Below, one piece after another: positions 48,097 through 61,736 of a DNA stretch of 64,000 bases. This DNA is from Epiperipatus broadwayi (taxonomy: Eukaryota > Onychophora > Udeonychophora > Euonychophora > Peripatidae). Under the pieces are notes generated by a model, which had not been told where the DNA came from, made no database searches, and worked only from the letters and a program-made list of their open reading frames with translations. A program made the position numbers and the translations under genes. The DNA is taken from NCBI GenBank assembly GCA_028023455.1, contig JAQFVV010012396.1, positions 5,372,085 through 5,436,084 on the forward strand, in the 5' to 3' direction. The stretch's first letter is position 1; the number at the start of each line of letters is the position of its first letter.

Positions 48097-49154
48097 TAAA
48101 AAAATGTTTATTTTTCATTTTCCTCAATAGGAATTAATCCAAAAATATTTTGCTCTCCAATAAACTGTATCACAATTAATAATATTTGGGAATGTTAAAC
48201 ATTAATTTTATTAGTAATAATAAATAAAAATCCTTGCAATAAACAAACAATATACGCGTACTTATAATTTCGTGGAATTTTTCTTAAATATTCATCGGTG
48301 ATTACTTATGCATGCAAAGAAACAATTTCGTCGATTCTCTCTCAAAAATTCTTTTAACGATTAAATAAATTATTTTTTTAATATATAAAAAAAAAAAAAA
48401 TGTTTTCGCTTGAGTTTTTAAGTACGGTAGTTTAAAGTAAAAAATAAATGAGATATTTAATCTTTTACAAGTGTGGTATTTTCTAACTGGCTGTCTTATT
48501 TATGAAATGAGAAATAACACCTGTTTCAGAACATCAACTTACTGCTGGTTTGCTTTCATTACTACTGACTGCAATGAAAGGCGTCTTCTCTCAACTACGA
48601 GGCTTTATTACTAAAAATTATCTTTGGATTTTATTACCCCAAAATCATTTACTGAAAGATTGACTGTTAAACCACTTACGATAAGATAAACCACTAATAA
48701 ATTGAAAGAAGAAATACAAATAGGATTAATTTTAAAGTCAAAAAAAACAACAGATGAAAACTGTTAAATTGCTGTAAATAATTAAATATATTAGGCATAT
48801 AGTTGAATTAAGCCACTACTGATTAAATTAAATGTATATAGTATATAATGTTTCAACATATTCATATTTCAGTAACTGGCATTTGACTAGCCTTGTCAAT
48901 TAATTGTTTTATTTCTTTGGAGAATTCTGCAGTGGATGATTTTGCATTTTAGCTTATGTATATAGATCATTTATACAGTTTGAAATACATAGAAATTTCG
49001 ATTTTTTCAATATAATTCATATTAAAAAATAATTTTTATAAGCAGCATAAAATGATATCTTCTTTCACTTCATTTATAAAAACAAAGTAAATACCCTTTA
49101 CATACTAATCAATCGATATATTATAATCATATATATAAATGCTTACTTAAGAAT
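48097..49154. other. AT-rich spacer
   Basis: Nothing recognised. Base composition is slightly more even at 48520-48610, without a supported exon. Confidence 0.4.
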
Positions 49155-49520
49155 CTGAAACTTAGTACTTAATAGAAGAAACGCCCAGAGATTTCCGACC
49201 ATACAAATGAAGTAAGAATCAATAAGAAAAAAATCGTTAAAATAAATCACTATCACAGAAAGCACTGAAAGAATTAAAAGCTAAACTGAAGTTGGGTTAG
49301 ATATTACAGGAGAAAATGGTTTTTTTTTTATTTTTTCATGTGTCAAAGCTGGGAAGTGAACCCTGGGACAACTGCTTGTAAGGCTGCTGTGCTAACCACT
49401 TGGCCACCAACACTTGGTGGAGAAAAGGTTTATAAAGAGGAAATAAAGTTTTTAATTGGTCTCAAAACATTGTTAAAGATCTGATAAATGACTTCATGTG
49501 AGAGATATCAATTAAATAAG
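49155..49520 (+). pseudogene. RTE LINE C-terminal relic, split by a SINE
   Basis: Short translated words such as ESETLVLNRRN, QRFPTIQMK and EVGLDI correspond to the GSETW...LN and following C-terminal part of RTE elements, as at 40440-40640. A SINE (49320-49418) sits inside it. The level of decay is high, so the call is tentative. Confidence 0.5.
49320..49418 (-). repeat. tRNA-Val-like SINE with target duplication
   Basis: The minus strand reads TGGCCAAGTGGTTA (a good Pol III A box), an anticodon loop CTTACAA (anticodon TAC), GGGTTCACTTCCC (B-box-like) and a tail CACATGAAAAAATAAAAA. It is flanked by GGAGAAAATGG (49309-49319) and GGAGAAAAGG (49419-49428), a target duplication of a retroposed copy. 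Body about 90 bp. Confidence 0.8.
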
Positions 49521-50880
49521 TTTACTGGAGTGGTATTGAAAAAAAGGCTAAAGATTTTTAAAAACTGAATTAAAATTGGAGATGCCTTTATTTTTTAGTG
49601 AATTAGAACTTCTGTACACACTAGTCACCAAAAATGTGGTATTTAAACTGGAAAGTAAAGAGTAGGTATGCATGATTTTCAATAGAATAATAAAAAACAG
49701 TTTTTGGATATGTGGAATAGCCTAAAACTGATCTAATCTAATTAGCATTGTCATCTGGTGTTGTTGCTTATTAATATTTACATATATGGCTCTAGAAGTG
49801 AATGGTGCACAGCAAGCTACCACTTTTAATCAAATGTTAAATGTAAGTTTGAAGAGTCATGTATCCAACTTACTTACTTTCCAATATATATATAATATTT
49901 AAAAACTGTATATTGGACCCTTTTTATGAGATCTGAATAGATTTTAAAAGCCAATTTCTTAAAAAAAAAATTTAATTTAAAAGAAATCTAAGTATTGTAA
50001 GTGCTATAATAATGCTGATAGAATTCTAAACTTTGTTGAGATGAATTTAAAAATTATAAAAATATTTAAAAGTTATTATAAAATGTTAAATAATATATTA
50101 TAAAAGTAAAATATAATTTTGTATGGTTGGGAGAACTGGCCATAGTTATAATGATTTAAAGTTATGCAGTAAAAGTCTTATTAAACAAACTTTTGAGAAA
50201 CTAGTTTTAAATAATGTTTAAAATATAAATAAGTTATTAAATGTATTTTAAAAAATTAGATTTAAATTTATATTATAACTATTTATTAAAAATTTAGTAT
50301 TTTATGGTATAAACAAGTGTATTCAATTTTATTTACTGTTTAAATAATGTTAAAATTTATTATTCCAAATTTTATTATATTTTATTATTTTTATAATTTT
50401 TGTAATTAAATATTTAGTTAATTTCATTTCAGACAGTGAATATAAAAATTGCAACATTTTTCTCTGGAATTATGATCATGTTACTAACAATACATGTATT
50501 TTTTGTGTGCTTGCAAGGTTTTTAAGAAAGTTTTTAAAAAATTACTATCATAATTGTTTAAAACTGAGAACCTTTGAATATCATAAAAATAAATATAGAA
50601 AACTATTATTCAATTAATTATTTTTAAAAAAATTGAAGTTAATAAAGATAAACTAAAAAATGGATACATTAGAATTAAGTGTTAGTTAAATTGATAAAGA
50701 ATTATTTAAAATATATTATTTTAAAGTATTCAATGTGTTTAAGTATAATTATAACATTGATTTAGAATTAAATATTATCATATTATTATTTTAAAAAATT
50801 ATGACTCATAGTTTTATTTCTGAAATTTTAAAAACACAAAAAATTGGCAAGTATGAAAATTACTTTGTAAGCTGAGGATC
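49521..50880. other. AT-rich spacer
   Basis: Nothing recognised. Confidence 0.5.
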
Positions 50881-50960
50881 AAGTAACCAATCAGATGATG
50901 ATTAGAGCAGGTATATAAATGGGGGCTCATACTTCTTCATTATTTTCTTTCTTTTTATTA
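50881..50960 (+). promoter_or_regulatory. Promoter-like site: CCAAT box and TATA box
   Basis: AACCAATCA at 50885-50893 is followed 18 bp later by GGTATATAAATGG (TATATAAA, 50912-50919). A pyrimidine-rich CTCATACTTCTTCATT lies at the distance expected for a start site (about 50942-50950). The layout is that of a Pol II core promoter. No downstream frame can be tied to it; it could drive a spliced or non-coding transcript, or be chance. Confidence 0.4.
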
Positions 50961-52555
50961 TTCGTATTGTTTATTATTAATTGTTAAAGTAGTACCCAGT
51001 ATATTACTACAACTCAGTAACATATTGCGTAAATAGTCAATTAGTTTAATTTTTAATTTTTTTAAAAAAAGTCCAAAGGATTATAAAATTATTAAGTTAG
51101 ACTAGGAATGTTTCCCTAAAACCAATTAGTTTTCTACTAGTATTTATATTCGACTTAATTCAAGTTTATTAAAACTAATCAAATATAAATCTGAGATAAT
51201 GTGCATGGGAAGGTTAACTGTGAAGACATAAATAAATGAGGAAAGTATAATTTTTTTGTACTATCTAAAAACTATTATAATCAGTTGTGTAAAGTACTTT
51301 GAAATTTAAAGTGGATATATTATCTAAAAATATGACTCAAAGATTTAACATGTTTGTGTGTAAAATTTCAAGAACTATTAAAAGATATTATTTGCCAAAA
51401 AAGAATACCTGGAAAAGACTGAAACTGAATTTTTTTGAAAAATTTATAAAAGTATTTAAGAGTAAGTTATAGTATAAAAAATATCATTCTTTTATTTATA
51501 CTATTGATTGTATATTTTTTAAAAAGAATTGCAACAGTTTTTAAAAGAAATATTTACTTAAAAGTAATTATAAACTTTCAGATATAAAGAAAAAATTAAA
51601 AGACAAATGTCATTATGAATATAAATTGCTTTAACAAGTTATTTTCAATATACATGAATATTTTGATATAAAAAAACCTGTTTTATTAACTATATGGTAA
51701 AAAGAAAAGAATGGATAATAGAAATAAATATTATCATAATTAAGTAAATAACCTTTAGAATATTCAAATATGAATTCATCTATTATTACATATCTGCATT
51801 ATGAAATAATATTTTTTAAAAATGAAAATGCCTATTTATGCTAGCATGCAAACTTATTTTAAATGGCCACCGATGATGCTTCTTTATGCTGATGGAATTT
51901 ATATGAACAAAAACCATGGAACTTACGTAAGGAAATAATTTTAAAAAGTGATATCACATTAATAAATGTTATCCTATGAAAGCAACAGATAAAAGACTGT
52001 TTTTAAGACCTTCAAGAACAGGATGAATAGTATTTTTTTCAGATTTTCTACAATATGAAAAGTCAACTATTCTTATTTTTAGTATTTTTTTTCTATTGTT
52101 ATTTGCACTACAGGGCAGGGAAACCCTATGCAAGAAAAAAAACTTTAGACAATAGTCATTGCATAGCAACCACAGAAGTTCCCATTTGAAACATTAAATT
52201 GTATTGAAGAACAATTAGTTGGACTTTATTGAAGGAAAATCATGAATTGGATTATGTAAATTTAGTCTTAATTATTATTATAAATATACTAACATTAGTA
52301 TTAGAATTTATTGTATAGGATAGTAAGGGTTACATTTTAAATATTTTTCTTATTCTAACAATATTAATCTTTTTAGAAAAAAATCTAACTTTTTTTCTTG
52401 AAAAAATTTTGAAAACATTTTAAAGTATAATAGTTTGTGGGTTGGATGAATAATAATTTTGATTAATATGTTTTTATATACTGAATTTGGACCAGAAGAC
52501 ATCAGAATAGTGATTTACAAATTGTAAAGTCACTAGGTAATTTAAAATTGTTTAA
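50961..52555. other. AT-rich spacer downstream of the promoter-like site
   Basis: No exon could be supported. A possible splice donor (GGGAAG/GTTAAC at about 51207-51218) follows an ATG in AATGTGCATGGG, with too little open frame to judge. Confidence 0.4.
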
Positions 52556-52745
52556 TTATTATGTGATATATATATATTTTTTTAGAATTGCTTGGATTTT
52601 TAGAAAGATATTTCTTTTGTCATAAAAATGTGTGAACATAAGTATTAAAATTGTTATGTGATATATATTTTAATTTTTTTTTTAGAATTGCTTGGATTTT
52701 GAGAAAGATATTTCTTTTGTCATAAGAATGTGTGAACATAAGTAT
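52556..52745. repeat. Tandem duplication, two units of about 95 bp
   Basis: TTATGTGATATATAT...AGAATTGCTTGGATTTT...TTTTGTCATAA...TGTGTGAACATAAGTAT occurs twice in a row with few differences. Confidence 0.9.
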
Positions 52746-54512
52746 GTGTGTGATAATAACACATATAGATTTTTTTATTATTATTATAAGATATAAGCTA
52801 TGTGTAAAAAAAGAGATATTCATACATTTTTTCTTTTTTACATTATAAAGTTTAATATAATTTTCTGATGCTCATAATTTTACATGATTATTTGCCAAAT
52901 AAACTATACATTATTTTAAAAATTTGAATACTGATTTTTAATGTTTTAAAATCAAAGTCATTTGTATTTTTGTTGCTAAATTTTAAGTGCACAAAATCTT
53001 TTCTTATAGCAGTTTTAGATTGATAATGTTATATGTTAACTTTGTTTGTTATTAGAAATATTGCTAGTTATTTTATGATGTGGATTGTTTAGATTTATTT
53101 TGAAGTTTTTAACAATAGTGACAGGGAAGTAAAAATAATAAAACCCTTGATGTCTTATATATAAGATATGTTAAGAAGATAGGAAAATTAGCCTAGATTT
53201 TATCTTAGTAGTTTTATGCAAGTAAAGTTAACATAGCCCTGTGGCTTGTATGTATTTTTCGTGGACAGTGTTTTGATATTTTGTATTTTCAAATGTTCAA
53301 TAATTCCTGAATAGATAGTTATTGGACAATCCTTTCACACTGTTTCCATGTGAGTTATTAAATATATTTTATACTATTGAGTCTTTATTTTAGTCATTCC
53401 TTTATGTCCTATCCATCATATCACTATCTTTATTTTAATAGTTATTACATCATGTAGTATAGTATTTTCATGAAAGAAGAAGAATATATAATTTTGGATT
53501 GATGTATTGTTTTATTTAAAGGAAAATAGATAGGTTTTTCTTGTTTGGATTAAGGTGAAATATAAATGATATAGAGAGTAAATGCTGATAATAAAGTAAT
53601 AAAGAATCATAATTACTTTTCATATTTTTATCAAATTATTTTTGAGGGTAAAAGAAATCACAACTATTCATGATATTTTTTAATAGTTTGATATATTTTT
53701 GATTTTCTATAAATCAATGCATATTTTAAAAGGTGAAACATCAAAATGAACAATACAAAGTGTGATGAATGCTTATATTTTATATATATTTTTTTTTAAA
53801 AAAATGAAACACATATAAGAATTTTGAGAGAAGTGCCAAGCAAAATTATCTACACTATTTTGTTAAATTCAGATTTCATTTACTGAATGAATCTTAAAAT
53901 ATATTTTTAAATAAATATTATTCTAAGTATTTTTTTGTTTTCTTTACATTTACTAAAACCATATTGTTTATTCACTTAAACAGCAAATGATTTCACTAAA
54001 CTATAAGATGTATGTCTAGATTAGTATATTATTTTATCACATGTATGATAAATAATGTTTAAGCCAGAGTGAAGGCTTACTTACTTTCTGATTTTTATGT
54101 AATAAAAATATATAATTTAATCTTTCTTTTAGTTTAAGTCATTTTCTTTTTGTTAGATTTTATTTACTAAAACCTTGTAAATATTGTATATAGTTTTGTT
54201 TAATGCATAGTGGAATAAATTTCTTAAACTTGTTTTTATAAATCTCTGTGTTGTGTTAATTGATTTATTCACACAAATACATGATTAACAGAATCCAAAA
54301 CAAATGTCTAATATATTTGCACAGTATAAATAAAGTTATTCATCTTAATAAATAATAATTATTCAGAGTATGATATATTAAGTAAATTCTTTTTTTACAA
54401 TATTATTATAATAATAATTAATCACATAGTTTAATGCATAAAATTTAATATTTTTGTTGCCACATATTTTCAGAATATATCATATTTTGAGATGTCACAT
54501 GAGAAATAAAAG
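52746..54512. other. AT-rich spacer
   Basis: No gene or element recognised. Confidence 0.5.
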
Positions 54513-54513
54513 A

Positions 54514-54605
<92 letters not shown>

Positions 54606-54866
54606 GTTTCAATAAAGGCTTTATTGATCTCAATGGTTTACATAAGTTTACATCTAGAAAAATTTGAAATTTAACATACAATGAATAATATTAGGGTAAA
54701 CACATATAAATGAATTTAGTGGTTACACTTTGTGGTTAATGGACTATAACAATATAAAAATTAAAAAAGCAAAAATAATCAGAGTTCTAACGTTTGAGGA
54801 GCTTATTTAGTTTTGTCCGCATGTCACTTTGAATGTTAGTTGTATGATAGTTTTTCTTTGCAGCAT

Positions 54867-57800
54867 TCACAGCATTGATGGTTGTTTTAACAATGACCAT
54901 GTTGCTGCATATAAGTGGGGGTTGGTTATTATTTTATCTCTATTTCGAATGTGTAGCAGTTTGTTGCTAAATGTAGCTGGGTGTCGTCTGGTGTTATTGC
55001 CAATTAAGAAAGTACATCGGGTGCACCAATACGCATATAGAACAAATGTGGCTGCCCTAATGCTAGGTATTGATCTTCTCTGAAAAGCAGCTATTATGTG
55101 ATTAATGATTGTACCCGGTTTTCTGTAGGTGTTACACATCATCTGTCGTGTTTGGTTAAGTGCTACACATTGATAAATAAAGTGGTCCAGTGTCTCTTCT
55201 GCTCGATGGCAGAGTCCACAGAAGGGGTCAATAGATATATACATTCTTTTATGATAAAGAAAGTGGGTTGTTGGCAAGGCAATGAGATTGATTTTCATGA
55301 TAAAATCAAAGTATTTGGGCTCTAGAGCCCATTTTTTATATTCCTTGAGTAGTCTCTTGTTGTTAATTCCTAGCATAGGTTGTATAACATTAGTATCTGC
55401 TTCTCTGTTTATTAAACCATAAATATCCCAGTATGAATACTTATGCAAATACTGTTCTGGAATCTTGTCTGTGGTTTTGCATTGGTATATAATGTTGGTG
55501 AAAAAGGAACCTTTTGGAGGTGGTCTATCTGTTGGAGTAACTTCTAGCAAGTGGTTAATTTTGGGGTATTTGGCAAGTATTGTGATTATTGAGTTCCTTA
55601 ACTTCTGTATATGAAAAACATTGATGTTGTGCAAGCCAAGTCCATTTTTTATTAGAGGTTGGCTAAGTTTTTTTGTGGAAATTGCTACTGTTTTTCTGGC
55701 CCAAAGTAGTTTATTATATATGGTTTTAATTTTTGAAATGAACCCCTTTGAGAATGAAATAACCGGTACATAGTAAGTTATTTTGGTTGTGATAAGCTGG
55801 TTAATTAACTGTACTTTGGAATATAGTGAAAGATATGCCTTGGACAAGGAGTTTATAATTTTTGTGGCTTCTTCTTTAAGTTTATTTTGGATATGACATC
55901 TCATTCCTGTAATTCCCATATGAAATGGGAACCCAAGGAAAGAGTTTGGTTTTGATTTGTAAATTGATGTACATGGTTTACCAGTGTATAGAGACCAGGC
56001 TGTGGTTTTTGCTGGATTAAATGATAATTCATATTTTTGTGAATATTCTTGTAATATCTTTTGGAGTTGCGGTATTTGTTTTTTTGATGTTAGGAATATG
56101 GTAACATCATCCATATAGGTGATGCATGTAGTGCGCTGTGTTGTGTCTGGTATCTTGATCCCAGTAAATGCATTTTGTATGCTTTTAATAAGGGGATTGA
56201 TGTAAAATATAAACAATAGTGAACTAAGAGGGGATCCTTGGGATATAGATTTGGTGGGTGTGAAAGATGGTGAGTTTCTTCCATTTAAAGTTATATGGAT
56301 CTCTCTGTTCAGAAGCAGGTTAGCAATTATATATAGATGTGTTCTAGGAATTTCTGTGTCTTTTAGCATTTTTAGAAGTGTGTATATATTGACTGAGTCA
56401 AATGCAGCTTCTATGTCAAGCTGCACAACAACGGGTCCGTATTTTTTCCGCTGTTTTACTGTTGCTAGAATTGCTTTGAAGAATAAAGCTGCTTCTGTTG
56501 TTGAAGAGTTTTTCTTTGCATATTGTGCTTCGGAGATAAGTGGCATTATATACAGTTCAATTTCATCTTTAATAATTTTCTCCATAATTTTGATCGGCAA
56601 AGGTCCCATAGATATTGGTCTGAGGTCTGTAATAGGTGGAATAATTGCTTTCTTTTTATTATAGGGTACTATGGCTATTGGATAGACACCCTCCATGGGT
56701 TGAGTTTGTTGCGCTAGATGGTTTGCTAACTGACACAAATATTCTGATGTGAATTTACTTAGATGCTTTAATACAAACAATGGAACTCCAGGACTACCTG
56801 GATGGCAAGCGTTTCGAATAGTATTTAGTTTTGTTGTGAATAGATCTTTTGTGAATGGGGTTTTTGTCTCTGGTGGGCCAAACAGATTATGTGGTATTTT
56901 ATATGGTTGTCTTTCTTGTAATTTCTCTTTAAAATATTCAAAAATTGGCATAATCATATTGTGTCCTGCATATGTTCCACTATTTGTATATAGTGCCATT
57001 GGCACTTTTACATCTGGTTGGTTCCCCAGCGCCCATCTTATATAATCTCTTGTCCAAGTGTGTGGCCTGGTTAGGCATACCTTGCTTTTCTTTATCTTCA
57101 GATAGCTTTTGAGTTCTTCACATGCTTTATTGTATGCATGTGTAAGCTTGAATATATACTGCTGGGTGCAGTGTGATGGGTTAATCATGATTATTCTCTG
57201 GTGTAACTGATCTGCCAGAGACAAAAGTCTTGATGGTGGAGGTTGTTTTTTTGTTATATGGTTGATGTTAAAGGACAACATTCCCATAAATGCTAGATAT
57301 TTCTGGACCGGGTTCAAAGTCATATCTTTGATTTTGTTTAGCATTATGTAGGTCTCAGAGAACAGAAATTCAGGGGTTGTTTCTGGGAGTAAAACTCTTA
57401 TTGTTCTTGTAAGTGGAAAGGGTGATATTTGAATTTGGGCACAGTCAATTGTGACTATTTGAGCTGAGTGATCGGAAAAAGTTGAGGGAGTTAGTTTTAT
57501 TTCAATAAGGTGGTGAAGCATTGGAGAATAAAAGCACAGATCAATAAGTGAAGAGAAGCGATTATTGTGGAAAGAGATGGCATCATCTGGCAAAAAACTT
57601 TGGCCACTCATTAGTGGTATGTTTATTCTCTTAAGCCAATGTTGGGTAAATTCCTGATATTTTAAATTAAAATCTCCAATTAAGATGGTTGGGTTTGAAG
57701 TTGTAGCTAACCTTGAATTAATGTTTGCAATTATGGTATCTATTTTTTTATCCTGTAAAGGCATATATACAAAAACCAGATTTATTGTTATGCTTTTTTG

Positions 57801-58100
57801 GTTGAAGGTTGCAATTAATAAGTTCATGTCAATGTGAATTATTTTGAACATTGTGAATGGGCAATTTCTAGCAATTATGAGTCCAGTTCCAGCTGAGGGA
57901 GAGGAAGAGTCTCTGGAGCATGCACAGAAACCTTCCATATTTAAATGTTTGGCTGGGTCAGTTTGTGATCCAGCATAAATTTTTGTCTCAAGTATACCAA
58001 GCAAGTGTGGTTGTATATCCTTGATCCAATGTTTTAACTTATTAATTTTTGAGGTTGAGTTCAAACCCCTGACATTGATTGCCGCAATTTTTATTTTCAT
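54867..58100 (-). CDS. LINE C ORF2: APE endonuclease and reverse transcriptase, intact
   Basis: This 1077-residue protein would nick target DNA and reverse-transcribe the element RNA at the nick. Endonuclease (about 1-230): NVRGLN, E38 in LLGILETKI, GDFN at 142-145, SLIDLCF at 184-190 and SDH at 209-211, so all the expected catalytic blocks are present. RT (about 480-760): LRPISMGP, QLDIEAAFDS with the first Asp at about 562, QGSPLSSLLF at 621-630, YMDD at 662-665 and FLGFPFHMG. C-terminus: CGLCHRAEETLDHFIYQC (C961, C964, H973, C978), a CCHC of the type found in I/Jockey-group LINEs. No RNase H domain is visible. The start is 28 bp after ORF1; MKIKI is shared with LINE A ORF2. With no stop or frameshift over 3.2 kb, the copy is recent or was under selection until recently. 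It is a mobile-element gene and not a host gene. Confidence 0.95.
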   Translation of the reverse strand: MKIKIAAINVRGLNSTSKINKLKHWIKDIQPHLLGILETKIYAGSQTDPAKHLNMEGFCACSRDSSSPSAGTGLIIARNCPFTMFKIIHIDMNLLIATFNQKSITINLVFVYMPLQDKKIDTIIANINSRLATTSNPTILIGDFNLKYQEFTQHWLKRINIPLMSGQSFLPDDAISFHNNRFSSLIDLCFYSPMLHHLIEIKLTPSTFSDHSAQIVTIDCAQIQISPFPLTRTIRVLLPETTPEFLFSETYIMLNKIKDMTLNPVQKYLAFMGMLSFNINHITKKQPPPSRLLSLADQLHQRIIMINPSHCTQQYIFKLTHAYNKACEELKSYLKIKKSKVCLTRPHTWTRDYIRWALGNQPDVKVPMALYTNSGTYAGHNMIMPIFEYFKEKLQERQPYKIPHNLFGPPETKTPFTKDLFTTKLNTIRNACHPGSPGVPLFVLKHLSKFTSEYLCQLANHLAQQTQPMEGVYPIAIVPYNKKKAIIPPITDLRPISMGPLPIKIMEKIIKDEIELYIMPLISEAQYAKKNSSTTEAALFFKAILATVKQRKKYGPVVVQLDIEAAFDSVNIYTLLKMLKDTEIPRTHLYIIANLLLNREIHITLNGRNSPSFTPTKSISQGSPLSSLLFIFYINPLIKSIQNAFTGIKIPDTTQRTTCITYMDDVTIFLTSKKQIPQLQKILQEYSQKYELSFNPAKTTAWSLYTGKPCTSIYKSKPNSFLGFPFHMGITGMRCHIQNKLKEEATKIINSLSKAYLSLYSKVQLINQLITTKITYYVPVISFSKGFISKIKTIYNKLLWARKTVAISTKKLSQPLIKNGLGLHNINVFHIQKLRNSIITILAKYPKINHLLEVTPTDRPPPKGSFFTNIIYQCKTTDKIPEQYLHKYSYWDIYGLINREADTNVIQPMLGINNKRLLKEYKKWALEPKYFDFIMKINLIALPTTHFLYHKRMYISIDPFCGLCHRAEETLDHFIYQCVALNQTRQMMCNTYRKPGTIINHIIAAFQRRSIPSIRAATFVLYAYWCTRCTFLIGNNTRRHPATFSNKLLHIRNRDKIITNPHLYAATWSLLKQPSML

Positions 58101-58128
58101 TATATGTTTTTTGGTTGAGATTTAAATA

Positions 58129-59652
58129 TTAGGGTTGATCTGGTGTTTCTTCCCATTCATTCTCATATTCCATTTCCAGATCTTCATCTGTTTCCACTGT
58201 AGTTGTATTGTTGTGATCAGAAAGGCTAAGGTTGGATTCTGTTTTGATTTTTTTGGGCCCTCTATTTTTCTTTGGTGGGTGGCCTGGTCTTCTTCTTTGT
58301 TCTGTGTCAGCTTTGGTGATTTGAGGCATATTTGGGGTGATAGCTTCCATAATTTCCATTGTTGTATTATTTTTAATATTGGGTGTTTGGTGTGTTATAT
58401 ATATTTTTTCTTGATCACTATTACTGTGTGAGTTTATTTGTTCTTTTATTATCTCTTTTTCATCAGTATCTTTGGTAGGCTGACTTAGATTGTGCACTAT
58501 TTTTTCCATTGGAGCCTCTTGAGGTTGTTGACTTTCTGTTTTTTTATCAGTGGGGGTTTGAATTCTATTGGTTGATTTTGTTGATAAATCCAGAATTTCA
58601 GGTGCTGGCAATGTGTGTGCAGTTTTTTTATTATTCAATTGCTGTTGATCTGTGGTTTTATTATTAATTTTTTCTTGTTTATTAGTTGTTTTCATTATCT
58701 GTTTTGTACTGTTTGATTCTGGTTGGTGAGCTTCTGTTGGTTGATCTTCAGAGCTCGGTTGGTTTTTCTGGTTGATTTTGGTGTTGCAATCGATTGCTAA
58801 GTGTCCAGTTTCACCGCACGCAAAACATCTCGGCCTTAATCCTTTTATGTGAATAGTCAGTATTGCATTCTGGTCAATTATTTGTGTTGGAATATCCTCC
58901 GGGTTTACATTGTCATTCAGCTTTATTTTGAAATGAAAGTTGTTGCTGAAAACCGGTATGGGGGTGTCGGATAAGTAGATTTGTTTTATATAAATAGCTT
59001 TGCCAAATGACTGTATTAATTTTTGAAAATCCTGAATGGTATATCCGAAGTAAGTGTTTTTAATTATTCCGTTACAATAGTTTTGCAAGCTTTGATCGAC
59101 TATTATTAGCGCGTAGCTTCCCAAAGTTTTTACTTTAGTTTGAAATCTTGCATGCTGATGTTCATCGAAAAACTGAATTGCAACGTATCGCAAGTTTGGA
59201 TGCTCTCCAATACTAGAGACTGTATCCCACAATGCTGTTGCTGTCAGCTCCTCGTAAAGAAGCTCTCTGGGGAATTTATAGAGTGTTAAATTCCTATCAG
59301 TAACAGCTAACACTAATGATCTCGGTGAAAAAAATTTTTGGAAAGTTGCGAATAATTTTTTTTGGGATGGTGCTGTTGAAATTAACGCTTATTTCTTGCA
59401 GTTCATCTTGATTCCATATCGTTGGGAGGGCTCTTCATTATTGTTTTTTATGAGGTTTAAATTATTTATGTCAGCTTGATTTACCTTCCTAAATCTTGCT
59501 GTCTGTGTTAATGCTGGACTTTTTTCGATGCTGTGAAGCTGCTGGTTTATTTTTGTTACGTTTGCATATGTTTTTGCGATAGTCGCAGTTTTCATTTTAT
59601 CGCCGTTTGTTTGAGCGCAATTTACGTCGTTTGCTTCTTGATGCGACGCCAT
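58129..59652 (-). pseudogene. LINE C ORF1, two frameshifts near the N-terminus
   Basis: An RNA/DNA-binding ORF1 protein. The start at 59652 (MASHQEAND) is open for 87 codons. The reading then has to shift near 59430 (block PPTIWNQDELQEI, comparable with PPPIIWTKETLEN of LINE A) and again in an A-run at about 59350-59360 to reach the 394-codon frame ending at 58129. That frame has FFSPRSLVLAVTDRNLTLY, then CFACGETGHLAIDC (C-x2-C-x4-H-x4-C), a Gln/Asn/Thr-rich linker, and a basic RRRPGHPPKKNRGPKK that resembles an AT-hook. The A-run shift could be a sequencing indel; the other sits in a mixed sequence and is more likely real. Confidence 0.88.
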
Positions 59653-59865
59653 GCTTGTTTATGACGTTAGAATTTATTTTTTGTTATGAACGACCGTATT
59701 ACTTACTTTTTGCTAGAAAACAACTGTTCAGTAATCAGCCATCGCTGTCTTTATCTATCACAGATATATATCACAGTTTTTAAGTGTGAAAACGATTAGA
59801 ATATGGGAAAAAAAGATTATTAATAAGACCTTCATTCTTGATGACTTAGGCATACATGCGCATTC

Positions 59866-61736
<1,871 letters not shown>

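Larger units (their letters stand above)
54513..59865 (-). mobile_element. LINE C, near full length
   Basis: On the minus strand: a 5' UTR (about 59865-59653), ORF1 (59652-58129), ORF2 (58100-54867), a 3' UTR of about 260 bp ending AATAAAGCCTTTATTGAAACG, and a (TAA)n tail of about 30 units (54602-54513). Its 5' end lies beside the TAA tail of LINE D. This is the best-preserved element of the window. Confidence 0.92.

Noticed and set aside
54829-57045. Plus-strand frames across LINE C (54829-55325, 56251-57045, 58135-58431)
   Set aside because: Antisense shadows of the intact ORF2 and of ORF1.
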